Origin: an uncultured Porticoccus sp.
Lineage (GTDB): Bacteria > Pseudomonadota > Gammaproteobacteria > Pseudomonadales > Porticoccaceae
Assembly (NCBI GenBank): GCA_947259505.1
Contig: CAMYLT010000002.1
Location: 470,912 to 534,911 of the forward strand
DNA: 64,000 nucleotides
Direction: 5' to 3'
Made by a program: the position numbers and the translations under genes
The notes under the pieces: generated by a model
Told to the model about the DNA's origin: nothing
Database searches by the model: none
Seen by the model: only the letters and a program-made list of their open reading frames with translations
Shown here: in pieces, positions 54,593-64,000 of the stretch
How positions within the stretch are numbered: position 1 is the stretch's first letter
Layout: each line of letters starts with the position of its first letter

Positions 54593-57409
54593 TTACATAT
54601 TACTCGCAGGAAGCCGATATATTTTGCGTTTCCCTTCAAAACCAAGGCCTGTCATGAAGCTGCCCGGCGTGCTATCCAGCTGCAATGAAAACCCGGCATC
54701 ACGCATAACTTCGGTATAGGTTGCAGCCATTTCAGTGCGGCTCATCTGTTCCACCGCCGCAATTAACTGCTCGCGACGACTGAAATCATAATCCCGCAAA
54801 TCGATACTGCCCCAGTAGCGTGCAGACTGCTCAGCCAGACTCTTTGGCTTCTCCCGTAAACCCGTCAGAATAGCAGCGCGGTGACGCTCAAAGTCATCCT
54901 CGGTCATGGCCTTCATCACATCGGAGAAGCCCTCCAAAAACTGATCAATAGCAACCTCAAGCTTGGACACAGGGGCAACAGGTGACTGCACCAGCAATCC
55001 AAAACCCGGCACCCGGTCTAGCCCCTGATCTACCGCAGCGACGACATAGCCCAGCTGCTGCTGAGTGCGCAACTCGTGGAAAAATGGCGCCTTGATAAGC
55101 TGCCTCAAGAACATGAAGCGGGCGGCCTCCTCCACAGAATCACCGCGTCCCTGGTAATAGCGAAGGATACCTGCGTCCCGATGCTCGATAGACAACGGCA
55201 CCTCAATTTTCTCGCCGGGCAATACCTCAGTAATGCCCCGTTCCAGCCAGGCTACCGGCTTATCCGATACGATGCGGCTGGCAGCATTGGCAGCCATCGC
55301 CTTCACGTTGTCGGCATCCAAATTGCCACTGGCCAGCATTTCCATTGAAGCGCCGAGATACATATCACCGACAAATTGGCGAAAGTCATCAGCGTCAAAT
55401 GACTCAAGGGATTCCGCCAACCTAACTGGCTGCCAGGCATTAACATCAAGCAGGTAACCGGGCTCCCGCATCAGTTGTAGGTAGGGGGTATCTTTGGCGC
55501 TATTGCGCCAACGTCGAATCAATTCCTGACGCAATCGCTCGATCAGGTCACCAGACATATCCGGCTTCAACAACCCACCCACTACGGACCCAACCAGTAA
55601 TGGCAGCTTGTCATCAAAGCCGCTGAACAGCAGGCCAACGCCGTCGGCGCGACGATTGAGGCCATAGCGCAATCCTGCCAACGCAGCTTCGTAACTGGTT
55701 TCGTTGAGGGTTTCCTCCACCAGCCGCAGGTACAAATCCGTCATGGCAGCCTCGCGCAATCCGCTCACCCTTGGCGTCTTGATTGCCATGTACAGCTGAG
55801 CCTTCGGCACCTGATAAATATTATCGGCAAAGTGCCAAAGCCGATATCCGGGTTGATCGACAAGCACGACGGGGTTGGCAGGGTCATCGCCTTTCTGGGG
55901 ATACTTCAGGGCAAGATTTTGCGGCACATAGGGATTCGCTTCCGGCAGAGAAAGTGTTTCGGCAGTCGCAATATCTGTCTCTACTGAAGGCAACATTGAC
56001 ACGCTGTAGGGCACTTGGTACTTCTCGGTTTCCCGGCCTGCTTCCACCTCCGGCGCCATCAACATCGCCATGGCGTTGTCTGGCTTCAGGTAACTAATCA
56101 TCCTGTGGAGCAGAATTTCATCAAACAGATCCATGCGATAAGGTCCGCGAATCACATCGACATAAGAGTACTCTTGCAGATTGGCAGCCAGCCCACTGAC
56201 CCGGCTCACCGGATCTTTTAATTCCATGTAGCGGAATTGCTGGTCGGCCAGCGCACCTTGCTCATCAAATCTCCAGCGGGCTACTCCCTGCTGGGCGACC
56301 AGTGCAATCTCTTTGTAAACCAGGGCCAGCACCTGCTGCCAATGCTCATAGCCGGCAGGCGTCAAACCAATGGTGATGTCAAAGCTGCTGCCACTGAGAT
56401 CAGAAATGCCCTCTCCTGCGCGCAGGCTCTCTGCCCAACCCTGGGATTTCAGTACGCCCAGCAAACTGCCCTTGCCTTCATGACCGATCAGATTTCCCAG
56501 GTAGCCGAGCGGTTTTTGCCGGTCAAAATCCGACACCGCAGGCATCGGGAATGTCAGGGAAAGTTCACGCAGCTCACGAACCGGCTGCATGGTCACCAGC
56601 AATGGCAGGGAGCCAGCTTTAAACAGCGGCTTTCCATGCACCGGTTTCGCACTGTCGAAGTTGGGCACTTCTTCGAAGCGCGCACGGACGACGGCCTCCA
56701 GTTCATCAAGGGTTCGCGGCGCCAACACCACTAACGTCATGCGATTGGCCGAATAATGAGCCTTATAGAAGGCCAACAGGTCTTCCCGCAACTTGCCATC
56801 ACGATCAGCCAGCGTATCCAGATTGCCCACGCTGAACTTGGCAGCCGGATGTTCCGGGTTTACCACCTGACTGAACACATCCATCTGTCGACGGTAATCA
56901 TTTTTAATCCGCGCCTTGTATTCCGAGTGGACGGCATTTTTCTCCCGATCCACATATTCACTGTTAAACAGCGGCGCAACAAAAAAGCGGGAAAAGCGAT
57001 CCAGCGCCGATTCAAAATCGGCAGGGCTAATATCAAAGAAATAGTTAGTGTTTTCGAAGGAAGTGTAGGCATTGTGCTGCCCACCGTGCTCACTGATAAA
57101 AGCCTGATATTCATCGGGTTCAGGATATTTATCCGTGCCGAGGAACAGCATGTGCTCCAGAAAATGAGCGAGCCCCTGGCGTTGTATCGGATCACTGGAG
57201 CTACCCACAAACACATCCAGGGCCGCAGCGGCCTTGTCCGCTTTCTGGTCAGATATCAGCAACACCTGTAACTGGTTGGGTAGTTCCAGATAGCGGTACG
57301 CTGATGTGTCGCTCGCACTGCGGGCAATACCCTCTTGCGCAGCCAGTGCACCACTAAACGCGGGAACAACAAACAGGAAACAAACAAAGGCAACAACAAA
57401 TCTTTTCAT
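54593..57409 (-). CDS. Periplasmic M16 family zinc protease (pitrilysin/insulinase type)
   Basis: The protein of about 938 residues has an N-terminal signal peptide (MKRFVVAFVCFLFVVPAFSGALA). The inverted zinc motif HFLEH lies at residues 82-86, and a conserved Glu follows in EKNAVHSEYKARI about 75 residues on. Four roughly 230-residue domains follow, as in E. coli protease III (PtrA). It degrades small peptides in the periplasm. The ATG at 57409 places the signal peptide at the N-terminus; the upstream extension lacks similarity and overlaps the permease gene stop. Its own terminator separates it from aceE. Confidence 0.93.
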   Translation of the reverse strand: MKRFVVAFVCFLFVVPAFSGALAAQEGIARSASDTSAYRYLELPNQLQVLLISDQKADKAAAALDVFVGSSSDPIQRQGLAHFLEHMLFLGTDKYPEPDEYQAFISEHGGQHNAYTSFENTNYFFDISPADFESALDRFSRFFVAPLFNSEYVDREKNAVHSEYKARIKNDYRRQMDVFSQVVNPEHPAAKFSVGNLDTLADRDGKLREDLLAFYKAHYSANRMTLVVLAPRTLDELEAVVRARFEEVPNFDSAKPVHGKPLFKAGSLPLLVTMQPVRELRELSLTFPMPAVSDFDRQKPLGYLGNLIGHEGKGSLLGVLKSQGWAESLRAGEGISDLSGSSFDITIGLTPAGYEHWQQVLALVYKEIALVAQQGVARWRFDEQGALADQQFRYMELKDPVSRVSGLAANLQEYSYVDVIRGPYRMDLFDEILLHRMISYLKPDNAMAMLMAPEVEAGRETEKYQVPYSVSMLPSVETDIATAETLSLPEANPYVPQNLALKYPQKGDDPANPVVLVDQPGYRLWHFADNIYQVPKAQLYMAIKTPRVSGLREAAMTDLYLRLVEETLNETSYEAALAGLRYGLNRRADGVGLLFSGFDDKLPLLVGSVVGGLLKPDMSGDLIERLRQELIRRWRNSAKDTPYLQLMREPGYLLDVNAWQPVRLAESLESFDADDFRQFVGDMYLGASMEMLASGNLDADNVKAMAANAASRIVSDKPVAWLERGITEVLPGEKIEVPLSIEHRDAGILRYYQGRGDSVEEAARFMFLRQLIKAPFFHELRTQQQLGYVVAAVDQGLDRVPGFGLLVQSPVAPVSKLEVAIDQFLEGFSDVMKAMTEDDFERHRAAILTGLREKPKSLAEQSARYWGSIDLRDYDFSRREQLIAAVEQMSRTEMAATYTEVMRDAGFSLQLDSTPGSFMTGLGFEGKRKIYRLPASNM

Positions 57410-57449
57410 GGAAATCCGTCTTATTAGGTCAATCTGTTTAAAACATGAA

Positions 57450-58526
57450 TTACTCGGACAGCGGTTCATCGGCATCAGTTCTCGGCCAGGCGTTATAAAG
57501 CGCCTTCACCAGAGTAGCCAGCGGAATCGCAAAGAACACACCCCAGAAACCCCAGAGACCGCCAAATACGATGACAGCCAGGATAATAGCGATGGGGTGG
57601 AGGTTTACCGCTTCAGAAAACAACAATGGCACCAATACGTTGCCATCCAGTCCCTGAATAATTCCATAAATAATCACTAGCCAGAACAGGTCTCCGCCCC
57701 AACCCCACTGAAAATAGGCCACCACCGATACCGGGAACGTCACCACCACAGCACCGATATAGGGAATCACCACAGAAAGTCCCACCAGCAATCCCAAGAG
57801 GGCGGCATATTGCAAACCCATGATCAGGAAGGCCACATAACTGACCACCCCCACCACCAGAATTTCGATCGCCTTGCCACGCACATAGTTGGCCATCTGT
57901 AGGTTCATTTCATGCCAGATACGCCACATCACCGGACGCTCTTGTGGCAACAGCGATGCCATCAGCCCCAGCAATTCCTCCTTGTCCTTGAGCATGAAAA
58001 AGACCAACAGTGGCACCAGCACCAGATACACCATCATCACGACGACACTGGGAAAAGTACTAAAAGAAAAGGTCACCAGCCGCTCCGCCATGCCAGCCAC
58101 CTCCTTTGAGGCCTGGCCCAACAGATCCTTGAGCTGCGCTTCAGAAATAAGATGCGGATATTTTTCCGGCAACAGCATCAGCACGCTCTGCCAATGCTTC
58201 ACCATGGCAGGAATTTCCCCGGTCAAATTGGCAGCCTGTCGACCGATCAGTGGCAACAGAATGATCAAAATCGCCAGAAACAGCCCCACAAACATCAGGA
58301 ACACCAGAATAACCGCCAGTAAGCGAGGCACCTTCCAAGTCACCAGCCGATTCACACTGCCCTGTAGCAAAAACGCAAAAATAATCGCCGCTAAAAAAGG
58401 AGCCAGTATTTCACCCATGGTGACCATCACCACCAGAGCCACCGCCAGCATAAAGGCCAGCAGTACCGCCTCCTCTTCGCCGAAGTAGCGGTCAACCCAG
58501 CTTCCGAGCACTTTCCACATACCCAC
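57450..58526 (-). CDS. AI-2E family transporter (PerM-like)
   Basis: The 358-residue inner-membrane protein has about eight hydrophobic segments, with APFLAAIIFAFLLQGSVNRLV near the N-terminus, a central soluble helical region (residues ~110-160) and the C-terminal signature LGLLVGLSVVIPYIGAVVVTFPVSVVAYFQWG followed by IIQGLDGNVLVPLLFSEAVNLHPIAIILAVIVFGGLWGFWGVFFAIPLATLV. The family exports autoinducer-2 or transports other molecules; the substrate here is unknown. It lies upstream of the M16 gene and is divergent from bepA. Confidence 0.92.
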   Translation of the reverse strand: MGMWKVLGSWVDRYFGEEEAVLLAFMLAVALVVMVTMGEILAPFLAAIIFAFLLQGSVNRLVTWKVPRLLAVILVFLMFVGLFLAILIILLPLIGRQAANLTGEIPAMVKHWQSVLMLLPEKYPHLISEAQLKDLLGQASKEVAGMAERLVTFSFSTFPSVVVMMVYLVLVPLLVFFMLKDKEELLGLMASLLPQERPVMWRIWHEMNLQMANYVRGKAIEILVVGVVSYVAFLIMGLQYAALLGLLVGLSVVIPYIGAVVVTFPVSVVAYFQWGWGGDLFWLVIIYGIIQGLDGNVLVPLLFSEAVNLHPIAIILAVIVFGGLWGFWGVFFAIPLATLVKALYNAWPRTDADEPLSE

Positions 58527-58726
58527 ACCTCGACAGATTTGTCTTCATTTGAAAGAAAAGGCAGATTACGTAATACCCCGATGCGCATCAAGGCGCGGGG
58601 CCAACCTTTTAGACGGCAGGACGTTTTTCTTTTCCAACCGCACGAATGCCCATGAATTTGGTCATAGAGATACGTTACCATCCCCACAGACAATACTATT
58701 CAGACGGATCTACGGACTTTTACCCT

Positions 58727-60178
58727 GTGCTCATCAGACGCCTCACTCAGTTATACACCGCGGTCATACTGCTCGCCATGCTGTCTGTTCCATCCCAGGC
58801 AGGCAATATTGAACTGCCATCACTGGGGGATACCACGTCTGCAATTATTTCCCAACAGCAGGAATACGAACTGGGGCAAGCCTGGCTACGCGCCTACCGC
58901 AGCCGCATCCCTGAATACAATGATCCGCTGTTACACAGCTACCTTGAACAATTGCTGATCAAGCTGGCCTCCCATAGTCAACTGGATGACCACCGGTTGT
59001 CTCTGGTGGCCATCAACAACCCCACCATGAATGCGTTTGCCGTACCCGGTGGCATTATCGGTGTGCATCTGGGGCTGTTCCGCTATGCCAAATCAGAACA
59101 TCAGCTGGCTTCAGTGCTGGCACACGAACTGGCTCACCTGAGTCAACGCCATTTTGCCCGGCGCGTTGCCGAGCAACGCAAAAACTCCGTTGCCACCATG
59201 GCAGGCATGCTTGCCAGCTTGGTACTGGCCGCCACCGTTGGCGGCGATGCCGGGATGGCGGCCATGACCGCCACACAAGCAGCCAGCATGCAGAATTCCC
59301 TGCGATACAGTCGGCAGAATGAGCAGGAGGCGGACCGCCTTGGAATTGAAACTGTCTACGCGGCTGGCATGGACCCCAGCGCCGTGGGCGCCATGTTTGA
59401 GGAAATGCTGCGTGCCACCCGCTATACCGGCAGCAAACCCCCAGAATTTCTGCTTACCCACCCCCTCACGGAAAGCCGAGTTGCGGATGCCAACAGCCGT
59501 ATTGCTCAATATCCACTGAAGCACTATCCCGACAATCTGGAATATCACCTGATGCGGGCGCGGGCTATGTTGGCAATTGATCGCAATCCAGCCGCCTCAT
59601 TAAATCGTTTCCAGAGCGAACTGAATGGTGACACTCTGAGTCGTGAAGCTTCCCGTTACGGTACTGTCCTGGCACAGGCTGAACTGGGCGAAGTGAAAAA
59701 AGCACGCGAGGGTCTGGCCATACTGCTGAAAGAATCACCCGACAGCCTCACCTACCAACTGGAAGACATCACCCTTGATCGTCAGGAAGGCAAATTTGTT
59801 AATGCCATCGAAAAGAATCAACAATTGCTGCGCCTTCATGGCAACAGCTATCCATTGCGGATGTCTCTGGCAGAGACCTATTTAAAAGCAAATCGCTTTA
59901 CCGAGTCTGAACAGTTGCTCCGAGCAATGACCCGAGATTACCCGGATACTGCCTATGTCTGGTTCCAGCTGGCAGAAGTCAGTGGACTGGCAGGCAATAT
60001 CGCCGGGGTTCACAAGGCCCGAGCCCAGTACTATCTACTCAACGGCGTGTTTGACAAGGTGCGGGAGCAGTTGGGCTATGCTCGTAAGCTGCTGGTTCAC
60101 GACTTCAAGGAAGTCGCCATTATCGACCAGCAGCTACGAGACCTGGCTGACCTTGAAAAGAAAATGGAAAACTTCTGA
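58727..60178 (+). CDS. M48 family metalloprotease with TPR repeats (BepA-like)
   Basis: From the GTG at 58727 the protein is about 483 residues with a signal peptide (TAVILLAMLSVPSQA). The zinc motif HELAH is at residues 133-137, preceded by NNPTMNAFAVPGGIIGVHLGL, and the distal Glu region NEQEADRLGIE follows. The C-terminal ~200 residues form TPR-like helices. This layout matches BepA (YfgC), a periplasmic protease and chaperone that oversees outer-membrane LptD assembly. An ATG 27 codons upstream would put extra residues before the signal. The GTG has a weak ACGGA site. Confidence 0.9.
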   Translation: MLIRRLTQLYTAVILLAMLSVPSQAGNIELPSLGDTTSAIISQQQEYELGQAWLRAYRSRIPEYNDPLLHSYLEQLLIKLASHSQLDDHRLSLVAINNPTMNAFAVPGGIIGVHLGLFRYAKSEHQLASVLAHELAHLSQRHFARRVAEQRKNSVATMAGMLASLVLAATVGGDAGMAAMTATQAASMQNSLRYSRQNEQEADRLGIETVYAAGMDPSAVGAMFEEMLRATRYTGSKPPEFLLTHPLTESRVADANSRIAQYPLKHYPDNLEYHLMRARAMLAIDRNPAASLNRFQSELNGDTLSREASRYGTVLAQAELGEVKKAREGLAILLKESPDSLTYQLEDITLDRQEGKFVNAIEKNQQLLRLHGNSYPLRMSLAETYLKANRFTESEQLLRAMTRDYPDTAYVWFQLAEVSGLAGNIAGVHKARAQYYLLNGVFDKVREQLGYARKLLVHDFKEVAIIDQQLRDLADLEKKMENF

Positions 60179-60337
60179 GAAACCCCGGTAACCGCCGGGA
60201 TAACCGGAATACCGGAGCCGCTTCATACTAATTTGTTCACCACTGCTGAAAGTCATTTTTGCTTACAGCTAAGCAGAATAAGCGTGGTTTGATTCGGCTA
60301 AAAAACGAACGACAACAACGCCGGGGCAGAACTGGCC

Positions 60338-61420
60338 CTAGCGCGGTTCCGCCGCCAATTGTTGCTCACGGAAGTCCAGCATCCGCTGCAATGACACCAT
60401 CGCCTGCTTGCCAACCTCCGGGTCCACATGAATCTCATTCGCTCCCTGTTCGAGTGACTCCATCAAATTCTGCAGATGGTTCATCGCCATCCAGGGACAA
60501 TGGGCGCAGCTGCGGCAGTTAGCACCTTCACCAGCCGTCGGCGCGATAATCAGTTCCTTGTCCGGCGCCGCCTGCTGCATCTTGTAGAAGATGCCGCTGT
60601 CGGTGGCAACAATCATCTGCTTGTTGGGCAGGGTCTGGGCGGCCTTGATTAACTGGGAAGTGGAACCCACCGCATCGGCGATCTCCACCATTGCCTCCGG
60701 GGACTCGGGATGCACCAGAATGGCCGCATCCGGGTACAGCTCTTTAAGGCTGGCAACGCCACGGGATTTAAACTCTTCGTGGACAATACAGCTGCCATCC
60801 CACAGCAACATGTCGGCACCGGTTTTCTTCTGCACGTAGCTGCCCAGGTATTTGTCCGGGGCCCAGAGAATTTTTTCACCGCGGCTGTCCAGATAGTCCA
60901 CCACATCCAGCGCAATGCTGGAGGTCACCACCCAGTCGGCGCGGGCTTTCACCGCCGCCGAGGTGTTGGCGTAGACCACCACGGTGCGATCCGGATGATG
61001 GTCACAGAATTTGGCAAAATCCTCGGCCGGGCAGCCGATATCCAGAGAGCAGGTCGCCTCCAGGGTCGGCATCAATACCGTCTTCTCCGGGGTCAGTATC
61101 TTAGCGGTCTCACCCATAAACTTGACCCCCGCCACCACCAGGGTTGAGGCGGGATGGGTGCTGCCAAATCGCGCCATCTCCAGGGAGTCCGAGACAAAAC
61201 CGCCAGTTTCTTCTGCCAACTGCTGGATTACGGCATCCGTGTAGTAGTGGGCGACGATGACGGCGTTTTTCTCCACCAACAACCGCTTGATCCGGTCACG
61301 GTAATAGACCTCTTCCTCCGGGGTATAACGAGGCTCGTCGTGCATCTGGTTCAGGTAATTTTCGACGATCCCGCGGTGGTCGGATTCGTTGGCGATATGG
61401 AGCTTGGTTGACTGACTCAT
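60338..61420 (-). CDS. nadA: Quinolinate synthase
   Basis: The 360-residue enzyme condenses iminoaspartate with dihydroxyacetone phosphate to form quinolinate, the second step of de novo NAD synthesis. It has [41 protein letters not shown] and [19 protein letters not shown]. Fe-S ligand Cys residues lie in [21 protein letters not shown] and [17 protein letters not shown]. The length is normal for the type with a C-terminal Cys cluster. It stands alone, convergent with bepA across a short gene-free gap. Confidence 0.97.
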   Translation of the reverse strand: MSQSTKLHIANESDHRGIVENYLNQMHDEPRYTPEEEVYYRDRIKRLLVEKNAVIVAHYYTDAVIQQLAEETGGFVSDSLEMARFGSTHPASTLVVAGVKFMGETAKILTPEKTVLMPTLEATCSLDIGCPAEDFAKFCDHHPDRTVVVYANTSAAVKARADWVVTSSIALDVVDYLDSRGEKILWAPDKYLGSYVQKKTGADMLLWDGSCIVHEEFKSRGVASLKELYPDAAILVHPESPEAMVEIADAVGSTSQLIKAAQTLPNKQMIVATDSGIFYKMQQAAPDKELIIAPTAGEGANCRSCAHCPWMAMNHLQNLMESLEQGANEIHVDPEVGKQAMVSLQRMLDFREQQLAAEPR

Positions 61421-61519
61421 AGATGGGGTACTGACTGAATAATGCTTATTTAAATTTTAACACATAAGCCAATCCGCTTATTCACCCCTTGTCATAAACT
61501 GGCAATATATCTGTTATTT

Positions 61520-61545
61520 CATATATATGGTTTTACAAATATAAT
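61520..61545 (+). promoter_or_regulatory. Putative arsR promoter and operator
   Basis: A TATAAT box lies at 61540-61545, 33 bases upstream of arsR. CATATATATG (61520-61529), a perfect 10-bp palindrome, lies just upstream in the expected -35/spacer region, where ArsR repressors commonly bind. Operator assignment is inferred from position and symmetry. Confidence 0.5.
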
Positions 61546-61578
61546 TGCAGCACACCATCAGGATACAGGCTCGACAGC

Positions 61579-61923
61579 ATGAACCCAGTGCAATTTTTCA
61601 AGTGCCTCGCCGATGAAACCCGTTTGCGCAGCCTTCTGCTGATCGCACGAGAGGCTGAACTCTGTGTCTGCGAGCTCACTGCAGCATTAGGGGAAAGTCA
61701 GCCAAAAATTTCTCGCCATCTGGCACAACTGCGCCAGTGCGGATTATTGCTGGATCGACGCCAGGGACTTTGGGTGTTCTACCGCCTTAACCCGTCCCTG
61801 CCAGACTGGGCCAGGACTGTGATCGATGAGGCCACCCGCGCCAACGGTGACTTCCTGGCAGACAGCCTTAACAATCTCTGCCGCATGGGTGACCGTCCCG
61901 AACGGGCCAAGTCCTGCTGTTGA
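61579..61923 (+). CDS. arsR: ArsR/SmtB family arsenic-responsive repressor
   Basis: The 114-residue winged-helix protein has the metalloid-sensing Cys pair in ELCVCELTAAL (Cys29 and Cys31), followed by the DNA-recognition helix region ESQPKISRHLAQLRQCGLLLDRRQGLWVFYRL. A CC pair ends the protein and may provide the third As(III) ligand. It should repress the operon until arsenite binds. It precedes the GAPDH and arsJ genes, the layout known for organoarsenical-type arsenate resistance. Confidence 0.94.
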   Translation: MNPVQFFKCLADETRLRSLLLIAREAELCVCELTAALGESQPKISRHLAQLRQCGLLLDRRQGLWVFYRLNPSLPDWARTVIDEATRANGDFLADSLNNLCRMGDRPERAKSCC

Positions 61924-61976
61924 ATCGTACCGAAGAGCGTCTTATCAGAATCCATTACCATTGAGGACAGATCACC

Positions 61977-62984
61977 ATGACCATCAAAGTAGGCATCAAC
62001 GGTTTTGGCCGCATGGGGCGATTGGCCCTGCGCGCCGCTTGGGACAAGTATGATCTGGAATTTGTACAGATCAACGACCCCGCCGGTGACGCGACCACCC
62101 TGGCTCACCTCCTGACGTTCGACTCCGTGCACGGTCGCTGGCAGTTCGAGGCAGCCGCCGACGGCAATGATATTGTGGTGGACAACCACCGCATCCGCTG
62201 CACACAAAACAAGACCATCGGCGACACCGACTGGTCCGGCTGCGACCTGGTCATCGAAGCCTCCGGTAAGATGAAATCCAGTCAGGTGTTGCAAGCCTAT
62301 CTCGACCAAGGAGTGAAACGGGTGGTGGTCACCGCACCCGTCAAGGAAGAAGGGGTGCTGAACGTAGTCATGGGGGTCAACCACCATCTCTACGACAAGA
62401 CGCGCCACCCCATCGTCACTGCAGCTTCCTGTACCACCAACTGTCTGGCTCCGGTGGTCAAGGTGATTCACGAGCATCTCGGCATCCGCCACGGCTCCAT
62501 GACCACCATCCACGACCTGACCAACACCCAGACCATTCTCGACGCTCCCCACAAGGATCTGCGCCGGGCCCGCGCCTGCGGCATGAGCCTGATCCCCACC
62601 ACCACCGGCTCCGCCACCGCCATTACCCACATCTTTCCGGAGCTGAAAGGCCGCCTGAACGGCCATGCCGTGCGGGTACCGCTGGCCAACGCCTCCCTGA
62701 CCGACTGTGTGTTCGAGGTAGAACGCGCCACCAGCGCGGAGGAAGTCAACCGCCTGCTGAAAGCGGCCGCCGAGGGCGAGCTACAGGGCATTCTCGGCTA
62801 CGAAGAGCGCCCGCTGGTGTCCATCGATTACAAGACCGACCCCCGATCCAGCGTGATTGACGCCCTGTCCACCATGGTGATCAACAACACCCAAGTGAAA
62901 CTCTACGCCTGGTATGACAACGAGTGGGGTTACGCCAATCGAACCGTGGAACTGGCGCGACTGGTCGGGCTACAGGACCAGTAA
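61977..62984 (+). CDS. Glyceraldehyde-3-phosphate dehydrogenase, ArsJ-associated
   Basis: The 335-residue type I GAPDH has the NAD loop [14 protein letters not shown], the catalytic Cys152 in [11 protein letters not shown] and the conserved [22 protein letters not shown]is segment. In ars operons with arsJ, this paralogue uses arsenate in place of phosphate to make unstable 1-arseno-3-phosphoglycerate, which ArsJ exports. It lies between arsR (53 bases upstream) and arsJ (start 5 bases downstream). A general glycolytic role cannot be excluded by sequence, but context favours resistance. Confidence 0.93.
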   Translation: MTIKVGINGFGRMGRLALRAAWDKYDLEFVQINDPAGDATTLAHLLTFDSVHGRWQFEAAADGNDIVVDNHRIRCTQNKTIGDTDWSGCDLVIEASGKMKSSQVLQAYLDQGVKRVVVTAPVKEEGVLNVVMGVNHHLYDKTRHPIVTAASCTTNCLAPVVKVIHEHLGIRHGSMTTIHDLTNTQTILDAPHKDLRRARACGMSLIPTTTGSATAITHIFPELKGRLNGHAVRVPLANASLTDCVFEVERATSAEEVNRLLKAAAEGELQGILGYEERPLVSIDYKTDPRSSVIDALSTMVINNTQVKLYAWYDNEWGYANRTVELARLVGLQDQ

Positions 62985-62989
62985 CCGCC

Positions 62990-64000
62990 ATGCAGTCACT
63001 CGCCAGGCTGAGCCCGGAAATTCGCCAGTACCTGATTGTTACCGGCAATTACTGGGCCTTTACCCTCACCGACGGCGCCCTGCGCATGCTGGTGGTGCTG
63101 CATTTCCACGAACTGGGTTACAGCCCGCTGGAAATCGCCCTGCTGTTTCTGTTTTACGAGTTCTTTGGCGTCGTCACCAACCTGCTGGGGGGCTGGCTGG
63201 GCGCCCACCTGGGGCTCAACCGCACCATGAATACCGGACTGCTGATACAGGTTGTGGCACTGGCCATGCTGCTTGTACCGACGGGACTGCTCACCGTGCC
63301 TTGGGTCATGGCGGCTCAAGCCTTGTCCGGTATCGCCAAGGACCTCAACAAGATGAGCGCCAAAAGTGCCATCAAGCTGCTCGTTCCCAGGGAGGCCCAA
63401 GGCACCCTGTACCACTGGATCGCAGTGCTCACCGGCTCGAAGAATGCATTAAAGGGAGCCGGATTTTTTCTCGGCGGCTCGTTATTGGCACTACTTGGCT
63501 TTCGCACCACCGTCGCCAGCATGGCAGTGGGCCTGGCCGTGGTCTGGCTGTTGAGCGTACTGGTGCTGAAAGTAGAGCTGGGCAAAGCACGGCAAAAGCC
63601 CAAATTCTCCCAACTGATTTCCCGCAGTGGCCCGATCAATTATTTGTCCGCTGCCCGACTGTGCCTTTTCGGCGCCCGGGATGTGTGGTTTGTGGTGGCG
63701 CTGCCGGTATATCTGTCACTGACGCTTGGTTGGAACCACTGGCAGGTGGGCAGTTTTCTGGCCCTGTGGGTGATTGGTTACGGAATAGTGCAATCGCTAG
63801 CCCCTCTACTCACCGGCAAACGCCACGGCAAATTGCCGGATGGCAGCAGCGCTTTCGCCTGGGCAGCACCCCTGATGACGGTTCCCGCGATGATTGCTCT
63901 GTCCTTGTCCATAGACTGGCACCCCACCCTCGTATTGCTGCCGGGATTGCTGCTGTTCGGAGTGTTATTTGCGATCAACTCCTCCCTGCACAGCTACCTA
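62990..64000 (+). CDS. arsJ: ArsJ MFS organoarsenical efflux permease (cut by window end)
   Basis: The open frame from the ATG at 62990 runs 337 codons to the window end without a stop. It begins MQSLARLSPEIRQYLIVTGNYW, and the visible part has about nine hydrophobic segments with the MFS loop GGWLGAHLGLNRT and the ArsJ-like ALSGIAKDLNKMSAKSAIKLLVP region. ArsJ exports 1-arseno-3-phosphoglycerate made by the GAPDH paralogue. The product decomposes outside the cell to arsenate, so the pair confers arsenate resistance. The 3' end lies beyond the window. Confidence 0.9.
   Translation, partial: MQSLARLSPEIRQYLIVTGNYWAFTLTDGALRMLVVLHFHELGYSPLEIALLFLFYEFFGVVTNLLGGWLGAHLGLNRTMNTGLLIQVVALAMLLVPTGLLTVPWVMAAQALSGIAKDLNKMSAKSAIKLLVPREAQGTLYHWIAVLTGSKNALKGAGFFLGGSLLALLGFRTTVASMAVGLAVVWLLSVLVLKVELGKARQKPKFSQLISRSGPINYLSAARLCLFGARDVWFVVALPVYLSLTLGWNHWQVGSFLALWVIGYGIVQSLAPLLTGKRHGKLPDGSSAFAWAAPLMTVPAMIALSLSIDWHPTLVLLPGLLLFGVLFAINSSLHSYL

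Noticed and set aside
61779..62666. Minus-strand 295-codon frame
   Set aside because: It is antisense to arsR and the GAPDH gene with no ribosome binding site or recognisable domain.

Overview
The window is a stretch of gammaproteobacterial chromosome, most likely from a marine or aquatic member of the Pseudomonadales/Cellvibrionales. That placement is inferred from gene content and order: alaS-lysC-csrA-tRNA-Ser(GCU), recA/pncC/mutS/fdxA, a complete rsxABCDGE (Rnf) operon, aceE-aceF with three lipoyl domains, hda beside purMN, and arsC-wrbA-DUF2069. Almost everything is vertically inherited housekeeping gene content with intrinsic terminators at the expected places.

Layout. 1-2100: the end of a trypsin-like protease, a membrane-bound diguanylate cyclase, a non-coding stretch with a 9-bp tandem repeat, and tRNA-Ser(GCU) with a duplicated 5' half next to it. 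2.4-8.7 kb, minus strand: csrA, lysC, alaS, a HIT protein, a Trm112-like protein, an M23 peptidase and a DUF6491 protein. 8.8-14.8 kb: a YheT-type hydrolase converging on recX, then DUF4126, a fatty acid hydroxylase, recA with a clear LexA box, pncC and a RumA-type RNA methyltransferase. 15-18 kb: mutS and fdxA. 18.1-21.3 kb: an arsC-wrbA-DUF2069-sppA operon joined by 1-4 nt overlaps. 21.4-30.1 kb: YihY, a TlpA-like lipoprotein, an aldehyde dehydrogenase, hda, DUF2066, purMN and a run of DUF3108, CDGSH and DUF3014 genes. 30.1-32.5 kb: an AT-rich accessory island. 32.5-42.9 kb: SirB2, dcd, apbC, metG and the Rnf operon. 43-48.8 kb: a ThDP enzyme, a DASS anion transporter, a YaiI protein and a DEAD-box helicase. 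48.9-58.5 kb, minus strand: DUF4864, aceF, aceE, an M16 protease and an AI-2E family permease. 58.7-64 kb: BepA-like M48 protease, nadA, and the arsR-gapdh-arsJ arsenate resistance operon, cut by the window end.

The most interesting segment is 30.5-32.3 kb. Two genes with base composition unlike their neighbours, a small membrane protein and a sirtuin-like (SIR2) protein with a zinc-binding insert, are each followed immediately by a sequence with the architecture of an integron attC site. The second site shows TAAC/GTTA ends, three-base unpaired spacers, and an 8-bp L''/L' stem with one extrahelical G. No integrase gene is present, so this looks like a short cluster of attC sites lacking an integron integrase (CALIN-type), inserted between the DUF3014 and sirB2 genes. 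A SIR2-like protein carried as a mobile cassette is a reasonable candidate for a defence or NAD-linked function; this is inference.

Other points of note: a duplicated tRNA-Ser 5' half; recX separated from recA by two membrane-protein genes; four approximate helical repeats at the RsxC C-terminus; inverted repeats upstream of aceE and arsR; and TTG starts backed by good ribosome binding sites for several genes.
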